DNA of 64,000 bases from Betaproteobacteria bacterium RIFCSPLOWO2_12_FULL_68_20 (GTDB lineage Bacteria; Pseudomonadota; Gammaproteobacteria; Burkholderiales; SG8-39), in NCBI GenBank assembly GCA_001770655.1, contig MERQ01000061.1, forward strand, positions 46,546 to 110,545. The letters run 5' to 3'. Below the pieces are notes generated by a model. It did not search any database, had not been told where the DNA came from, and saw only the letters and a program-made list of their open reading frames with translations. Of this stretch, positions 7,441 to 14,770 are shown piece after piece. The translations under genes were made by a program, and so were the position numbers. Each line of letters starts with the position of its first letter. The first letter of the stretch is position 1.

Positions 7441-8915
7441 CGTACCTGCTCGCCCCGCTCGCGGCCGAGCCAGACGAGCGGCGCGTTCTCGTTTGCGCGC
7501 TCGGCGAGCTCGACGTGGAACGCCTGCTCGAGCGAGGACGCCTCGTCGAACAGCGTCGCCAGCTCTGCGGCGAGCGCTTCGCTTTCGACCAGCACCGCGA
7601 CTTCCGTGTTCGACAGCCGCGAACGCGGATCGAGGTTCATCGAGCCGACGAGCAGGAGCTTGCGGTCCACCACGACCGCTTTCGCGTGCAGGGTCGCTCC
7701 CGACGACAGCCCCGGTCGCGCGTTTCGAAGCCTCGCCGCACCCGGGCGGCGCTCGTGCAGCTCGACGCCGCGGGCGAGCAATCGGCCCCGATAGCGGGCA
7801 TAGCCGGCGTGCGCGAGCGGGACCGGATCGGTGGAGGCAAGCGAGTTCGTGAGTACCCTCACGCGCACCCCGCGCTGCGCGAGCGAGCCCAGTACCTCGA
7901 GACCGCGCGCGCTCGGGATGAAGTAGGGCGAGATCAGGATCACCTCGCGCTGCGCTCCCTCGATGATGCCGCGCAGGGTCGGAAGGATGCCGCCTTCGCC
8001 TTCGACCGCTTCGCCGCGCAGCTTGGCGGGCTCGTCGTAGAGGGCGGCGGCGCGTCCGGCGGCGAGCGGCAGCTCGCCGAAGCGCACTGACCGCCCGAAT
8101 TCGGTCTCGCGCAGCAGGCGCGCATAGTCGGTGTCGCGGAAGCGCTCGGCTCGCGCTGCCATCTCCGACAGAATCAGGTCGAGCCGGCCCTTTTCCGGCG
8201 GCTGGTCGAGAAACGCCGCGATCGGCACCGCCCATTCGCTGTTCCAGTAGGCGTCGAAGCTGCGCGAGATTTCCGCCACCACGGGTCCGCCAGCGAGCAC
8301 GTCGAGGTCGGCGAAATCCTCCTCGTTCTGCGCCTCGAAGTAGGCGTCGCCGAGATTGCGTCCGCCGACTACCGCCGCGGCGTTGTCGGCGATCCACAGC
8401 TTGTTGTGCATGCGCCGGTCGAGGCGGTCGCGGTCGCCAAGGTATTCGAATAGTTGCGAGATGCCGAGCGGTCCCCGGCGCGAAAAGGGGTTGAACACCC
8501 TCACCTCGACGTTGGGATGCGCGTCGAGCGCCGCCAGGTCGAAGTCGCGCCCGGCCGCGTAGATGTCGTCGAGCAGCAGGCGCACGCGCACCCCGCGCTG
8601 CGCGGCGCGCAGCGCCCGGTAGAGCAGCAGCGTGGCGGTCGCGTCCTCGGCGACGATGTAGTACTGCAGGTCGAGCGAGCGCTCGGCCGATTCCGCGAGC
8701 GCCGCCCGGGCGAGAAACGCTTCGTGTCCCGAGGCCAGCAAGCGAAAGCCGGACTCGCCCGGCCTCGGGGCGAGCCGGGCGGCGATGCTCTGGCCGAGAA
8801 ACGTTTCCCCCGGGCGATCGATCGCGTGAGACGGCGTGCGCGGGACTTCTTGGCGGACAGACGAACAGCCCGCCGCCGCGATCGCGGCAGCCAGGATCAC
8901 CAGCGCGCGGCGCAT
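7356..8915 (-). CDS. ClsC-like phospholipase D family lipoprotein
   Basis: 519 residues. Start ATG 8915 has a GGGAGGAGAGG site and a lipoprotein signal (MRRALVILAAAIAAAGCSS). Two HKD motifs are present: HNKLWIADNAAAVVGGRN and HAKAVVVDRKLLLVGSMNLD. The overall order (LDLQYYIV, RVRLLLDDIYAAG, VRVFNPFSRR) is that of ClsC/YmdC-type cardiolipin synthases, which transfer phosphatidyl groups between phospholipids. The TTG at 8954 in the track lies inside an FNR-like box and is rejected as start. Its 3' end overlaps the regulator at 6628 by 85 nt, convergently. Confidence 0.88.
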   Translation of the reverse strand: MRRALVILAAAIAAAGCSSVRQEVPRTPSHAIDRPGETFLGQSIAARLAPRPGESGFRLLASGHEAFLARAALAESAERSLDLQYYIVAEDATATLLLYRALRAAQRGVRVRLLLDDIYAAGRDFDLAALDAHPNVEVRVFNPFSRRGPLGISQLFEYLGDRDRLDRRMHNKLWIADNAAAVVGGRNLGDAYFEAQNEEDFADLDVLAGGPVVAEISRSFDAYWNSEWAVPIAAFLDQPPEKGRLDLILSEMAARAERFRDTDYARLLRETEFGRSVRFGELPLAAGRAAALYDEPAKLRGEAVEGEGGILPTLRGIIEGAQREVILISPYFIPSARGLEVLGSLAQRGVRVRVLTNSLASTDPVPLAHAGYARYRGRLLARGVELHERRPGAARLRNARPGLSSGATLHAKAVVVDRKLLLVGSMNLDPRSRLSNTEVAVLVESEALAAELATLFDEASSLEQAFHVELAERANENAPLVWLGRERGEQVRYEDEPLTGWWRRMLSRLLGALAPEELL

Positions 8916-8940
8916 TGCGGCGGCGGCCTCTCCTCCCGAT

Positions 8941-8954
8941 TTGATATCGGTCAA
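8941..8954 (-). promoter_or_regulatory. FNR/ANR-type box before the phospholipase D gene
   Basis: TTGAT-ATCG-GTCAA, 9 of 10 consensus positions. It sits 26 nt before the ATG, which would put a class II start site (-41.5) about 9 nt inside the gene. Either the site works at another position or it represses; the role is uncertain although the sequence match is good. Confidence 0.6.
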
Positions 8955-8972
8955 GCGCGCCGCAATCGGGCG

Positions 8973-9515
8973 CTAGACCGCAGCCTGCGCGAGCTGCTCG
9001 GCGTCGCCGTCGGGCCTGCGCAGCAGACGCATGGTCTCGCGCATGAACGCCGGCAGGTCCGCGGGCTCGCGCGAGGTGACGAGGTTTCCGTCCACCACGA
9101 CCTCGCTGTCCTCGTAAATCGCGCCGGCCCGCGTCAGCTCTTCCGCGACACTGCGGTGGCAGGTCGCCTTACGCCCCTGGAGCACTTCCGCGGAAACGAG
9201 AATCTGCGGGCCGTGGCAGATCGCGGCGACCGGCTTGCCGCGCTCGAAGAACGATTTCGCGATCGCGAGCGCCGCGGGATCCCGGCGCAGCGCCGCGGGC
9301 GCATCGCCGCCGGGAAGAACCAGCAGGTCGTAGCGCTCGGGCTCGACCTCGGCGAGCGCGAGATTCGCCTCCACCCTGTAGCCGTGCTTGCCGGCGAGCG
9401 TCCCCTTGCGGATCGAGGCGATGTCCACCTCGATGTCCTCCTCCTTCAAGCGGTAATAGGGAACGAGGAGCTCGGAATCCTCGAACAGGCTCGCGGCGAC
9501 GATCAATGCTCTCAT
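8973..9515 (-). CDS. DJ-1/PfpI family protein (YhbO-like)
   Basis: 180 residues with the class I glutamine-amidotransferase-like fold. The nucleophilic Cys lies in AAICHGPQILVSA, followed by the conserved His; LVLPGGDAP supplies the upstream oxyanion segment, and the Glu near residue 12 (FEDSEL) is the partner acid of PfpI/YhbO. These enzymes are stress-induced and have been described as deglycases or glyoxalases; protease activity is doubtful. Last gene of the leftward operon starting at 13456, 9 nt after the CysC-like gene. Confidence 0.9.
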   Translation of the reverse strand: MRALIVAASLFEDSELLVPYYRLKEEDIEVDIASIRKGTLAGKHGYRVEANLALAEVEPERYDLLVLPGGDAPAALRRDPAALAIAKSFFERGKPVAAICHGPQILVSAEVLQGRKATCHRSVAEELTRAGAIYEDSEVVVDGNLVTSREPADLPAFMRETMRLLRRPDGDAEQLAQAAV

Positions 9516-9524
9516 GGTCCCTCC

Positions 9525-10049
9525 TCAGATCCAGCCGCGCCGCTCGAGCAGCGCGACGATCGCGGCGGCGGCTTCCTGCGGCGTGCCCGCGTCGCCGCGC
9601 ACCGAGAGATCAGGATTCAGCGGCGCCTCGTATGCGGATTGCGCTCCGGGCAGGGTAACTGATTTTCCCTCGCGCGCTGCGCGGTAAAGCCCCTTCGGGT
9701 CGCGCGCCGCGCACACTTCGAGCGGGGTGTCCACGAACACCTCGGCGAAGCGTTCGATGCGGGCGCAAGCCGCTTCGCGGTACGCGCGCCGGTTGGCGGT
9801 CGCGTCGAAGATCACCGGGACGCCGCGCGAGACAAGAAATTCCCCGAGATGAGCCAGCGTCGCGTAGAAGAGCTCCCGCTCCGCTTCGTCGTAGCGGGGA
9901 TAAGGCGTCAACTGCCTGCGCAGGGCATCGGATTCGAGCACCGCGACATCGATGCCGCGCGCGTGCAGCATTTCGAGGAGCGCCTTGGCGATCGTGCTCT
10001 TGCCGCAGGCCGGGAGCCCGGTGAGCCAGACTGCGAAGGCCGCGTTCAC
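9525..10049 (-). CDS. Adenylylsulfate-kinase-like P-loop kinase (CysC family)
   Basis: 174 residues, GTG start. P-loop GLPACGKST, then ESDALRRQLTPYPRYDEAERE and VPVIFDATANRRAYRE, matching APS kinase (CysC) organisation: binding of phosphosulfate acceptor near FVDTPLEVCAARDPKGLY. True CysC phosphorylates adenylylsulfate to PAPS. No sulfate-assimilation genes are nearby, and the gene follows an APH-like kinase by 1 nt inside a stress operon, so the real substrate may differ. The substitution FDAT for the more usual SAI/ISP segment also fits a divergent member. Confidence 0.78.
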   Translation of the reverse strand: MNAAFAVWLTGLPACGKSTIAKALLEMLHARGIDVAVLESDALRRQLTPYPRYDEAERELFYATLAHLGEFLVSRGVPVIFDATANRRAYREAACARIERFAEVFVDTPLEVCAARDPKGLYRAAREGKSVTLPGAQSAYEAPLNPDLSVRGDAGTPQEAAAAIVALLERRGWI

Positions 10050-10050
10050 C

Positions 10051-11136
10051 TCAGGCCCCGCAGTACTCGTTCACCTTCGCAGGATCGAAGCGCGACTCGT
10101 CGAGCACGCTCAGCACGAACCTCAGCATTCGGCTCCGGACTTTCTCCTCGAGCGCCGGGTACCACACCGGGTTCGCCATCACCAGCCCGCGGAAGGCGAA
10201 GAACGGCGCGATCACTTCGAGAATTTCGCGGTCGCCCGAACGCTCGAGGTAGCGGTCCCAGAACCTGCGCCACAGCAGCTCGAAGTAGCCCTCCAGGCGC
10301 CGCGCGTTCTGCAGCGAGAAGAAGACGTAGTTGAGCGTCAGGCACGCCACATCGTCGGCCGGGTCGCCCCACTCGCCGCGCGAGCGGTCGAGCACGGTGA
10401 AGTCGGTCCCCTCGCGGAACAGGATGTTCCACGGATGGAAATCGCCGTGCACCATCCTCAGCCGGTGCGTCCTGCCGCGGATCTTCCAGCGCCACGCCAC
10501 GCAGCGCCGCTCGATCTCCTGGATCGTTTCGGGCGCGACCGGGCCGCCTTCGGGATAGCTGTCGCAGATGCCGAAGATGCACTCGCCGTGCCCGACCAGC
10601 TCGCGGATGCGGCGCAGGTACAGCCCCGCGTCCGAGCCGGCGTGCCGATGGATGCCGACCAGGTAGTCGCACAGCGCGTCGGCGCGCGCTTCGTCGAGCT
10701 CGGTGAGCGTGCCGCCGTCGCGCAGGCGCAGCAGGTCGTTGGCGTATTCGGCGCCCTCCACGAACTGGGCGAGCATGAAGAGCTCCTCGGCGTCGCCGAG
10801 CGGGGTCAGCTCGCCGCTCGAGCGCACCGCGCCGACGTCGAGCGAGGGCACATGGCGCGGCAGGCGGGCGAACGCCTGATGCGCCCACAGCAGGAGCTGC
10901 GCGCGGTCGGCCATGTGCTCGTGGCCGAAGGGGCCGGGCCGCACCGACTCGATCACCGCGCGGCGGCGCTCGCCGTCCAGCTCGTAGTCCACGCGCAGCG
11001 GGATGCCGTAGCCGTAGCCCTTGTCGCCCTGCCTGCCGCCGCCCATCGGCGTGACGCGCACGTCGCGCGCCGGGCGGCCGTGGACCCTGGCGAGGTAGGC
11101 CGCTACCGCTGCGGGGTCAAATGGCGAGCGAACCAT
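10051..11136 (-). CDS. Aminoglycoside-phosphotransferase-fold kinase
   Basis: 361 residues with the APH/choline-kinase fold. Brenner motif MVHGDFHPWNILF (catalytic Asp and Asn) and a following metal-binding segment LDRSRGEWGDPADDVA. The N-lobe has GGGRQGDKGYGYG. Such proteins phosphorylate small hydroxylated molecules; there is no reason to infer drug resistance. It overlaps the upstream hydrolase by 34 nt and precedes the CysC-like kinase by 1 nt. Proteins fusing an APH domain to a P-loop kinase in this order exist, so the two may act together. Confidence 0.8.
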   Translation of the reverse strand: MVRSPFDPAAVAAYLARVHGRPARDVRVTPMGGGRQGDKGYGYGIPLRVDYELDGERRRAVIESVRPGPFGHEHMADRAQLLLWAHQAFARLPRHVPSLDVGAVRSSGELTPLGDAEELFMLAQFVEGAEYANDLLRLRDGGTLTELDEARADALCDYLVGIHRHAGSDAGLYLRRIRELVGHGECIFGICDSYPEGGPVAPETIQEIERRCVAWRWKIRGRTHRLRMVHGDFHPWNILFREGTDFTVLDRSRGEWGDPADDVACLTLNYVFFSLQNARRLEGYFELLWRRFWDRYLERSGDREILEVIAPFFAFRGLVMANPVWYPALEEKVRSRMLRFVLSVLDESRFDPAKVNEYCGA

Positions 11137-11756
11137 CGGGCGGCAAGGCGCGCGACTTCATCCAGCGCGCCCCGCTCCTCGAACAGGTGCGTTGCTCCCT
11201 GCACGATTGCCAGCTGCTTGACGCAGTCGAGCTGCACGAACGCCTGCTCGTTCAGCTCGATCACGCGGAAGTCGCGTCCGCCTACGATGAACAGCGCCGG
11301 CGCCTTCACCCGCTTGAGCGCTTGTTCGCCGGCGAGGTCGGGCCGTCCGCCGCGCGACACGATCGCCGAGACGGCCTCGGGCATGCCGGACGCCACGCGC
11401 AGCACCGCGGCGGCGCCGGTGCTGGCGCCGAACAGCCCCAGCCCCAGCCTGGCGGTCCTCGGCTCGCGCGCGAGAGTTCGCGCCGCGCCGGCGAGCCGCC
11501 GCGTGAGCAGCTCGATGTCGAAGCGCGTCTCGTAGTTCGCGTCCTCTTCCGGCGTGAGCAGATCGATGAGCAGCGTCGCGAGGCGCTCCTCGTTCAGCTT
11601 GCGCGCGACGAAGGTGTTGCGCGGCGAATGCCGGCTCGAGCCGCTGCCGTGCGCGAACAGCACCACGCCCGTCGCGTCCTGCGGAACATCGAGGTTGCCC
11701 TCCAGCTCGATCTCGCCGGAAGGAACGAGCAAGGTCGAAGCGGCGGCGGCCGTCAT
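11103..11756 (-). CDS. Alpha/beta hydrolase, dienelactone-hydrolase-like
   Basis: 217 residues from ATG 11756, which overlaps the phosphoribosyltransferase stop as ATGA; the longer track ORF adds 42 unrelated residues. VVLFAHGSGSSRHSP forms the oxyanion loop, LGLFGASTGAAAVLRVA the nucleophile elbow (Ser), IVGGRDFRVIELN the acid region and GATHLFEE the His. In several proteobacteria this protein is fused or adjacent to a phosphoribosyltransferase of the kind upstream, as here. Substrate unknown. Confidence 0.85.
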   Translation of the reverse strand: MTAAAASTLLVPSGEIELEGNLDVPQDATGVVLFAHGSGSSRHSPRNTFVARKLNEERLATLLIDLLTPEEDANYETRFDIELLTRRLAGAARTLAREPRTARLGLGLFGASTGAAAVLRVASGMPEAVSAIVSRGGRPDLAGEQALKRVKAPALFIVGGRDFRVIELNEQAFVQLDCVKQLAIVQGATHLFEERGALDEVARLAARWFARHLTPQR

Positions 11757-12406
11757 GGCTTCATGGTCGCGTGGGGCTGCACCTGCCGCGCGAGCAAATC
11801 GACCACCTCGTCGTCCTCGACCTGCGCGAACTCGCGGTAGAACTGGCCCACGGCGTAGAAATTGGGCGGCGTCTCCAGGCACACCGTCTCATCGGCGTAC
11901 GGCTCGACCCTGGCGAGGCTGTCTGCCGCCGCCACCGGCACCGCGCACACGAGCTTCGCCGGGTTCTTCGCCCGTACCGCGTGCAGCGCGGCGATCATGG
12001 TCGCGCCGGTTGCCAGCCCGTCGTCCACCACGATCGCGATGCGCCCGGCCGGATCGATCGGCGGCCGCGCCGGCGTGTACTGGGCGCGGCGCCTGCGCAG
12101 CGTGTCCAACTGCGTGCGCTTCTCGCGCGCGAGGTAGGCTTCGTCGGCTCCGGCGCTCCTCGCATACTCGGCGACGAACGCCCAGCCGCTCTCGTCGATC
12201 GCGCCGACCGCGAGCTCGGGGCTGTCGGGCGCGCGCAGCTTCCTCACCAGCACCACGTCGAGCTCCCCGCCGAGCGCGTCGGCGAGGACGCGCCCCATGT
12301 GCACCGCGCCGCGCGGGATCGCGAGCACGAGCGGGTTCTTCCCATGGTACGCGGCGAGCGCTTTCGCCAGCCGCTGCGCGGCGTCGATGCGATCGCGGAA
12401 GATCAT
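11753..12406 (-). CDS. Phosphoribosyltransferase domain protein
   Basis: 217 residues of type I PRTase fold. The PRPP-binding loop is VVDDGLATGATMIAAL, preceded by the flexible-loop region. N-terminal LAIPRGAVHMGRVLADAL and LRAPDSPELAVGAIDESG are typical of the stand-alone PRTases next to dienelactone-hydrolase-like genes in low-oxygen islands. The acceptor base is unknown. It follows the BCAM0308 gene by 10 nt and overlaps the hydrolase by 4 nt, so translation is probably coupled. Confidence 0.88.
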   Translation of the reverse strand: MIFRDRIDAAQRLAKALAAYHGKNPLVLAIPRGAVHMGRVLADALGGELDVVLVRKLRAPDSPELAVGAIDESGWAFVAEYARSAGADEAYLAREKRTQLDTLRRRRAQYTPARPPIDPAGRIAIVVDDGLATGATMIAALHAVRAKNPAKLVCAVPVAAADSLARVEPYADETVCLETPPNFYAVGQFYREFAQVEDDEVVDLLARQVQPHATMKP

Positions 12407-12416
12407 GCCCGCTCCT

Positions 12417-12911
12417 TCAGCGGCTCCAGGACACGCGCAGCAGGTCGTCTTCTTTGTTGTAGCGGAACTCGAGCTCGCCCTTGTAGGCCTTGTGCAGGGC
12501 GACGCCGATGCGCCGCGCGAGGTGCGTGTCGGTGGTGGTGACGAGCGTGCCCTTGCGCTGCGCCTCGATCGCCATGATGCGCTGGAGCGGATGGTCGGCC
12601 CGCTCGGCGCCCTCGCAGCTGCGCACGCGGTGCAGGACCTCGTTGCGGTGCGCCTCGAAGAACCTGCCCGAGAGCGACACGTAGCCGGCCGGGAAGCGGT
12701 CGCGGATGCGCCGGCACGCGGGGCAGCGCGTCCCGCGCGCGTCGGCCGCCGCGCGGCCCCAGCGCCAGCGGCCGCGCCGGTACACCGCGCCGCAGTCCGG
12801 GCAGCGCGCCGGCTCGGGGAGCTTCCTCTTCGAATGGTAGCTGTCGTGCACCAGCTCCTGCATCAGCTGCTCGTGCTGCAGCATCCTGAAGCCGCCGCGC
12901 TCGCGCTTCAT
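12417..12911 (-). CDS. BCAM0308 family zinc-ribbon protein
   Basis: 164 residues. Two CxxC pairs (CPDCGAVYRRGRW and TRCPACRRI) form a likely zinc ribbon after an N-terminal helix rich in Gln/His/Arg. The C-terminal half resembles the domain family named after BCAM0308, a gene of the Burkholderia cenocepacia low-oxygen-activated locus. Start ATG 12911 overlaps the stop of the HPF-cold-shock gene (ATGA). Nucleic-acid or ribosome binding is suggested by the ribbon and by the neighbouring HPF gene, but is not shown. Confidence 0.88.
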   Translation of the reverse strand: MKRERGGFRMLQHEQLMQELVHDSYHSKRKLPEPARCPDCGAVYRRGRWRWGRAAADARGTRCPACRRIRDRFPAGYVSLSGRFFEAHRNEVLHRVRSCEGAERADHPLQRIMAIEAQRKGTLVTTTDTHLARRIGVALHKAYKGELEFRYNKEDDLLRVSWSR

Positions 12912-13456
12912 TCGCCCTCCCCGTGCCTGCCGACGCTCACGCGCTTCGCCTGGCGGCCCTCGCCCGCCGCTTCCTCGATGAACTGCACGACGTCGCCGAC
13001 CTTGAGATGCTCGAACGGGGGCTCGACCACGTTGTCGCGCGAGAAATACAGCTCGCGGCCGTCCGCGGTCACGATGAACCCGCAGCCGTCCTGGGCGAAC
13101 AGGCGCGCCACCTCGCCGCGCTGCGGGATTTCGTGGCTCTTCACGTCGCCGCGCTGCAGCCGCACCGCGTCCTCCAGCTGCCGCGCGGCGGCGTCGAACG
13201 CGTCGCGCAGCGCGACGAACACGTCCTCGTGGTGGTCGCGGTTGACCACCACCTCGCGCTGCGGCACGCGGATGTCGAGCTTGACGCGCCACTGCTTGCC
13301 CTGGCGATGGTGGCGGTCGCGCTCCTCGACGGTGACGCGGCAGCTCATGATGTGCGGGTGGAACTTCTCGAGCTGCGCCGCCTTGTCGCGGATGCGCGCG
13401 TCGAGCGCCTCCGAGCGCGCCATGTCGCGGTAGGTGATCTGCAGGGGGGCTTGCAT
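12908..13456 (-). CDS. HPF/RaiA-like ribosome hibernation domain fused to a cold-shock domain
   Basis: 182 residues. Residues 1-100 match the HPF/RaiA (S30AE) fold that binds the 30S subunit during dormancy (QITYRDM, HIMSCRVTVEE, VKLDIRVPQREVVVNR). Residues about 112-178 form a cold-shock domain (GEVARLFAQDGCGFIVTADG, LYFSRDNV, LKVGDVVQFI) with an RNP1-like GCGFI. ATG 13456 opens the conserved MQ-PLQIT start. The track ORF runs on upstream into non-homologous sequence. It is the first gene of a seven-gene operon behind a perfect FNR box and may be leaderless. Confidence 0.88.
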   Translation of the reverse strand: MQAPLQITYRDMARSEALDARIRDKAAQLEKFHPHIMSCRVTVEERDRHHRQGKQWRVKLDIRVPQREVVVNRDHHEDVFVALRDAFDAAARQLEDAVRLQRGDVKSHEIPQRGEVARLFAQDGCGFIVTADGRELYFSRDNVVEPPFEHLKVGDVVQFIEEAAGEGRQAKRVSVGRHGEGE

Positions 13457-13490
13457 GCCCGTCACGATAAGGCGTGTGGCGGCGCAGCGT

Positions 13491-13504
13491 TTGATATCGA
13501 TCAA
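13491..13504 (-). promoter_or_regulatory. Perfect FNR/ANR box of the HPF operon
   Basis: TTGAT-ATCG-ATCAA matches the consensus fully. A TATCGT -10 (13464-13469, minus strand) lies 21 nt downstream, the class II geometry, and the predicted start site falls at or next to the ATG at 13456. Oxygen-responsive activation of the 13456-8973 operon is expected. Confidence 0.85.
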
Positions 13505-13533
13505 ACGCCAGGGGCGCCCCGGCGCAGCGAGAC

Positions 13534-14544
13534 CTACGCGGGTTCCGGCGAGCCGACCCTCGGAGTATTGGCGCGGCCGCAGCGGTCCGGCTCGCGGGCG
13601 CGGTAGAAATGGCAGCGCTTCCCGCCGAGGCGCTTGGCGGCGTACATGGCGCCGTCGGCGCGCTTGAGCAGCTCTTCCTCGGTGGCGCCGTCGCGCGGAT
13701 AGGCGCAGGCGCCGATGCTCACGCCGACGCGGATCAGGCGCTCCTCGAAGCGCACCGGGGCCACGTTCGTCGCGATCACCTTGTCGAACACCGGGGCCGC
13801 GCTGGCGCGATCTGCCGTGCCGACCAGGATCAGCGCGAACTCGTCGCCGCCGATGCGCGCCACGGTGTCGGCCTCGCGCACGCAGCCCCTGGTGCGGCGG
13901 GCGACTTCGCGCAGCACCGCGTCGCCCGCGGCATGGCCGAAACGGTTGTTCGCCTCCCGGAAGCGGTCGAGGTCGAACACGGCGACGGTCAAGCCCTCGC
14001 GGCGCCGCGCCGCCTGCCTCAGCGCCTGCCCGAGGCGGTCGAGGAACAGCGTCCTGTTCGGCAGGCCGGTGAGGCCGTCGTGGGTCGCGGCGTGCGCGAG
14101 CCTTTCGGTCTCGCGCACCTGCTCGCTGACGTCGCGGCCGGCGGCGACGAAGTGCGTGGTGCGGCCGCCGCGCGCCGCGAACGGCCGGATGATCGTGTCC
14201 AGGTGGAACAGCTCGCCGCCCTTCCTGCGGTTGGCGAGAACCCCGCGCCATTCCCGCCCGGCGAGGATCGAGCTCCACAGCCGCCGGTAGAACTCGGCGT
14301 CGTGCCTGCCGGATTTCAGCACCGCCGGCGTGCGGCCGACGACCTCGGCCGGCGCATAGCCGGTCAGCGCCTCGAACGCCGGGTTCACGTACTCGATCTT
14401 CCCGGCCGCGTCGGTGACCATGATCGAGTCGGGGCAATGCTCGAAGGACCAGGGCCGCCCTTCAGAAAAGGAAGCGCCGCTCCGCAGCAGAAACGATCGA
14501 CCCTTAGGGAGGAGGAAAGACGAGGTCTTCGGCTGCGTGATCAT
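13534..14544 (-). CDS. PAS-GGDEF diguanylate cyclase
   Basis: 336 residues. A PAS domain (about 35-145: DSIMVTDAAGKIEYVNPAFE, GYAPAEVVGRTP) and a GGDEF domain (about 165-320: DGLTGLPNR, ARIGGDEFALI). The active-site GGDEF is intact, and an inhibitory I-site (READ, RxxD) sits five residues before it. The protein should make cyclic di-GMP with product feedback. ATG 14544 is preferred to GTG 14589 because an FNR-type box at 14620 predicts transcription start near 14585. No membrane segment is seen, so the PAS domain probably senses a cytoplasmic cue. Confidence 0.9.
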   Translation of the reverse strand: MITQPKTSSFLLPKGRSFLLRSGASFSEGRPWSFEHCPDSIMVTDAAGKIEYVNPAFEALTGYAPAEVVGRTPAVLKSGRHDAEFYRRLWSSILAGREWRGVLANRRKGGELFHLDTIIRPFAARGGRTTHFVAAGRDVSEQVRETERLAHAATHDGLTGLPNRTLFLDRLGQALRQAARRREGLTVAVFDLDRFREANNRFGHAAGDAVLREVARRTRGCVREADTVARIGGDEFALILVGTADRASAAPVFDKVIATNVAPVRFEERLIRVGVSIGACAYPRDGATEEELLKRADGAMYAAKRLGGKRCHFYRAREPDRCGRANTPRVGSPEPA

Positions 14545-14619
14545 GCCCGGAGGCGATGACGCGAAGCGGCGGTTTGTTAATCGTTGCACGCATCATCGAG
14601 CTTTCGATACCCGAGGGGG

Positions 14620-14633
14620 TTGACCTAGATCAA
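14620..14633 (-). promoter_or_regulatory. FNR/ANR-type box before the diguanylate cyclase gene
   Basis: TTGAC-CTAG-ATCAA. A GATGAT -10-like hexamer lies about 22 nt downstream on the minus strand, giving a start near 14585 and a leader of about 40 nt to ATG 14544. Confidence 0.7.
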
Positions 14634-14770
14634 CCAAGCACGATCCTTCCGTCGGCGAGCGGTTCGAATGGCGATCCGAGGCCCCGCGAGCGCTCATTCA
14701 GCATGCCGCACAGCCACTTACGGTCGGCATCGGCGCAGCGCTCCAGCCGGAAACGGCGCCGGCCCGGTCA

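Noticed and set aside
10051-11136. Aminoglycoside resistance gene
   Set aside because: Only the general APH fold is shared; no resistance-enzyme features or mobile context.
12908-14437. 509-aa minus-strand ORF
   Set aside because: The HPF-cold-shock gene starts at 13456; upstream residues are a shadow of the GGDEF gene across a promoter with an FNR box.
13489-14633. FNR boxes as chance palindromes
   Set aside because: Spacing to -10 elements and location in front of operons repeat at several sites, so chance is unlikely for the set, although single sites remain unproven.
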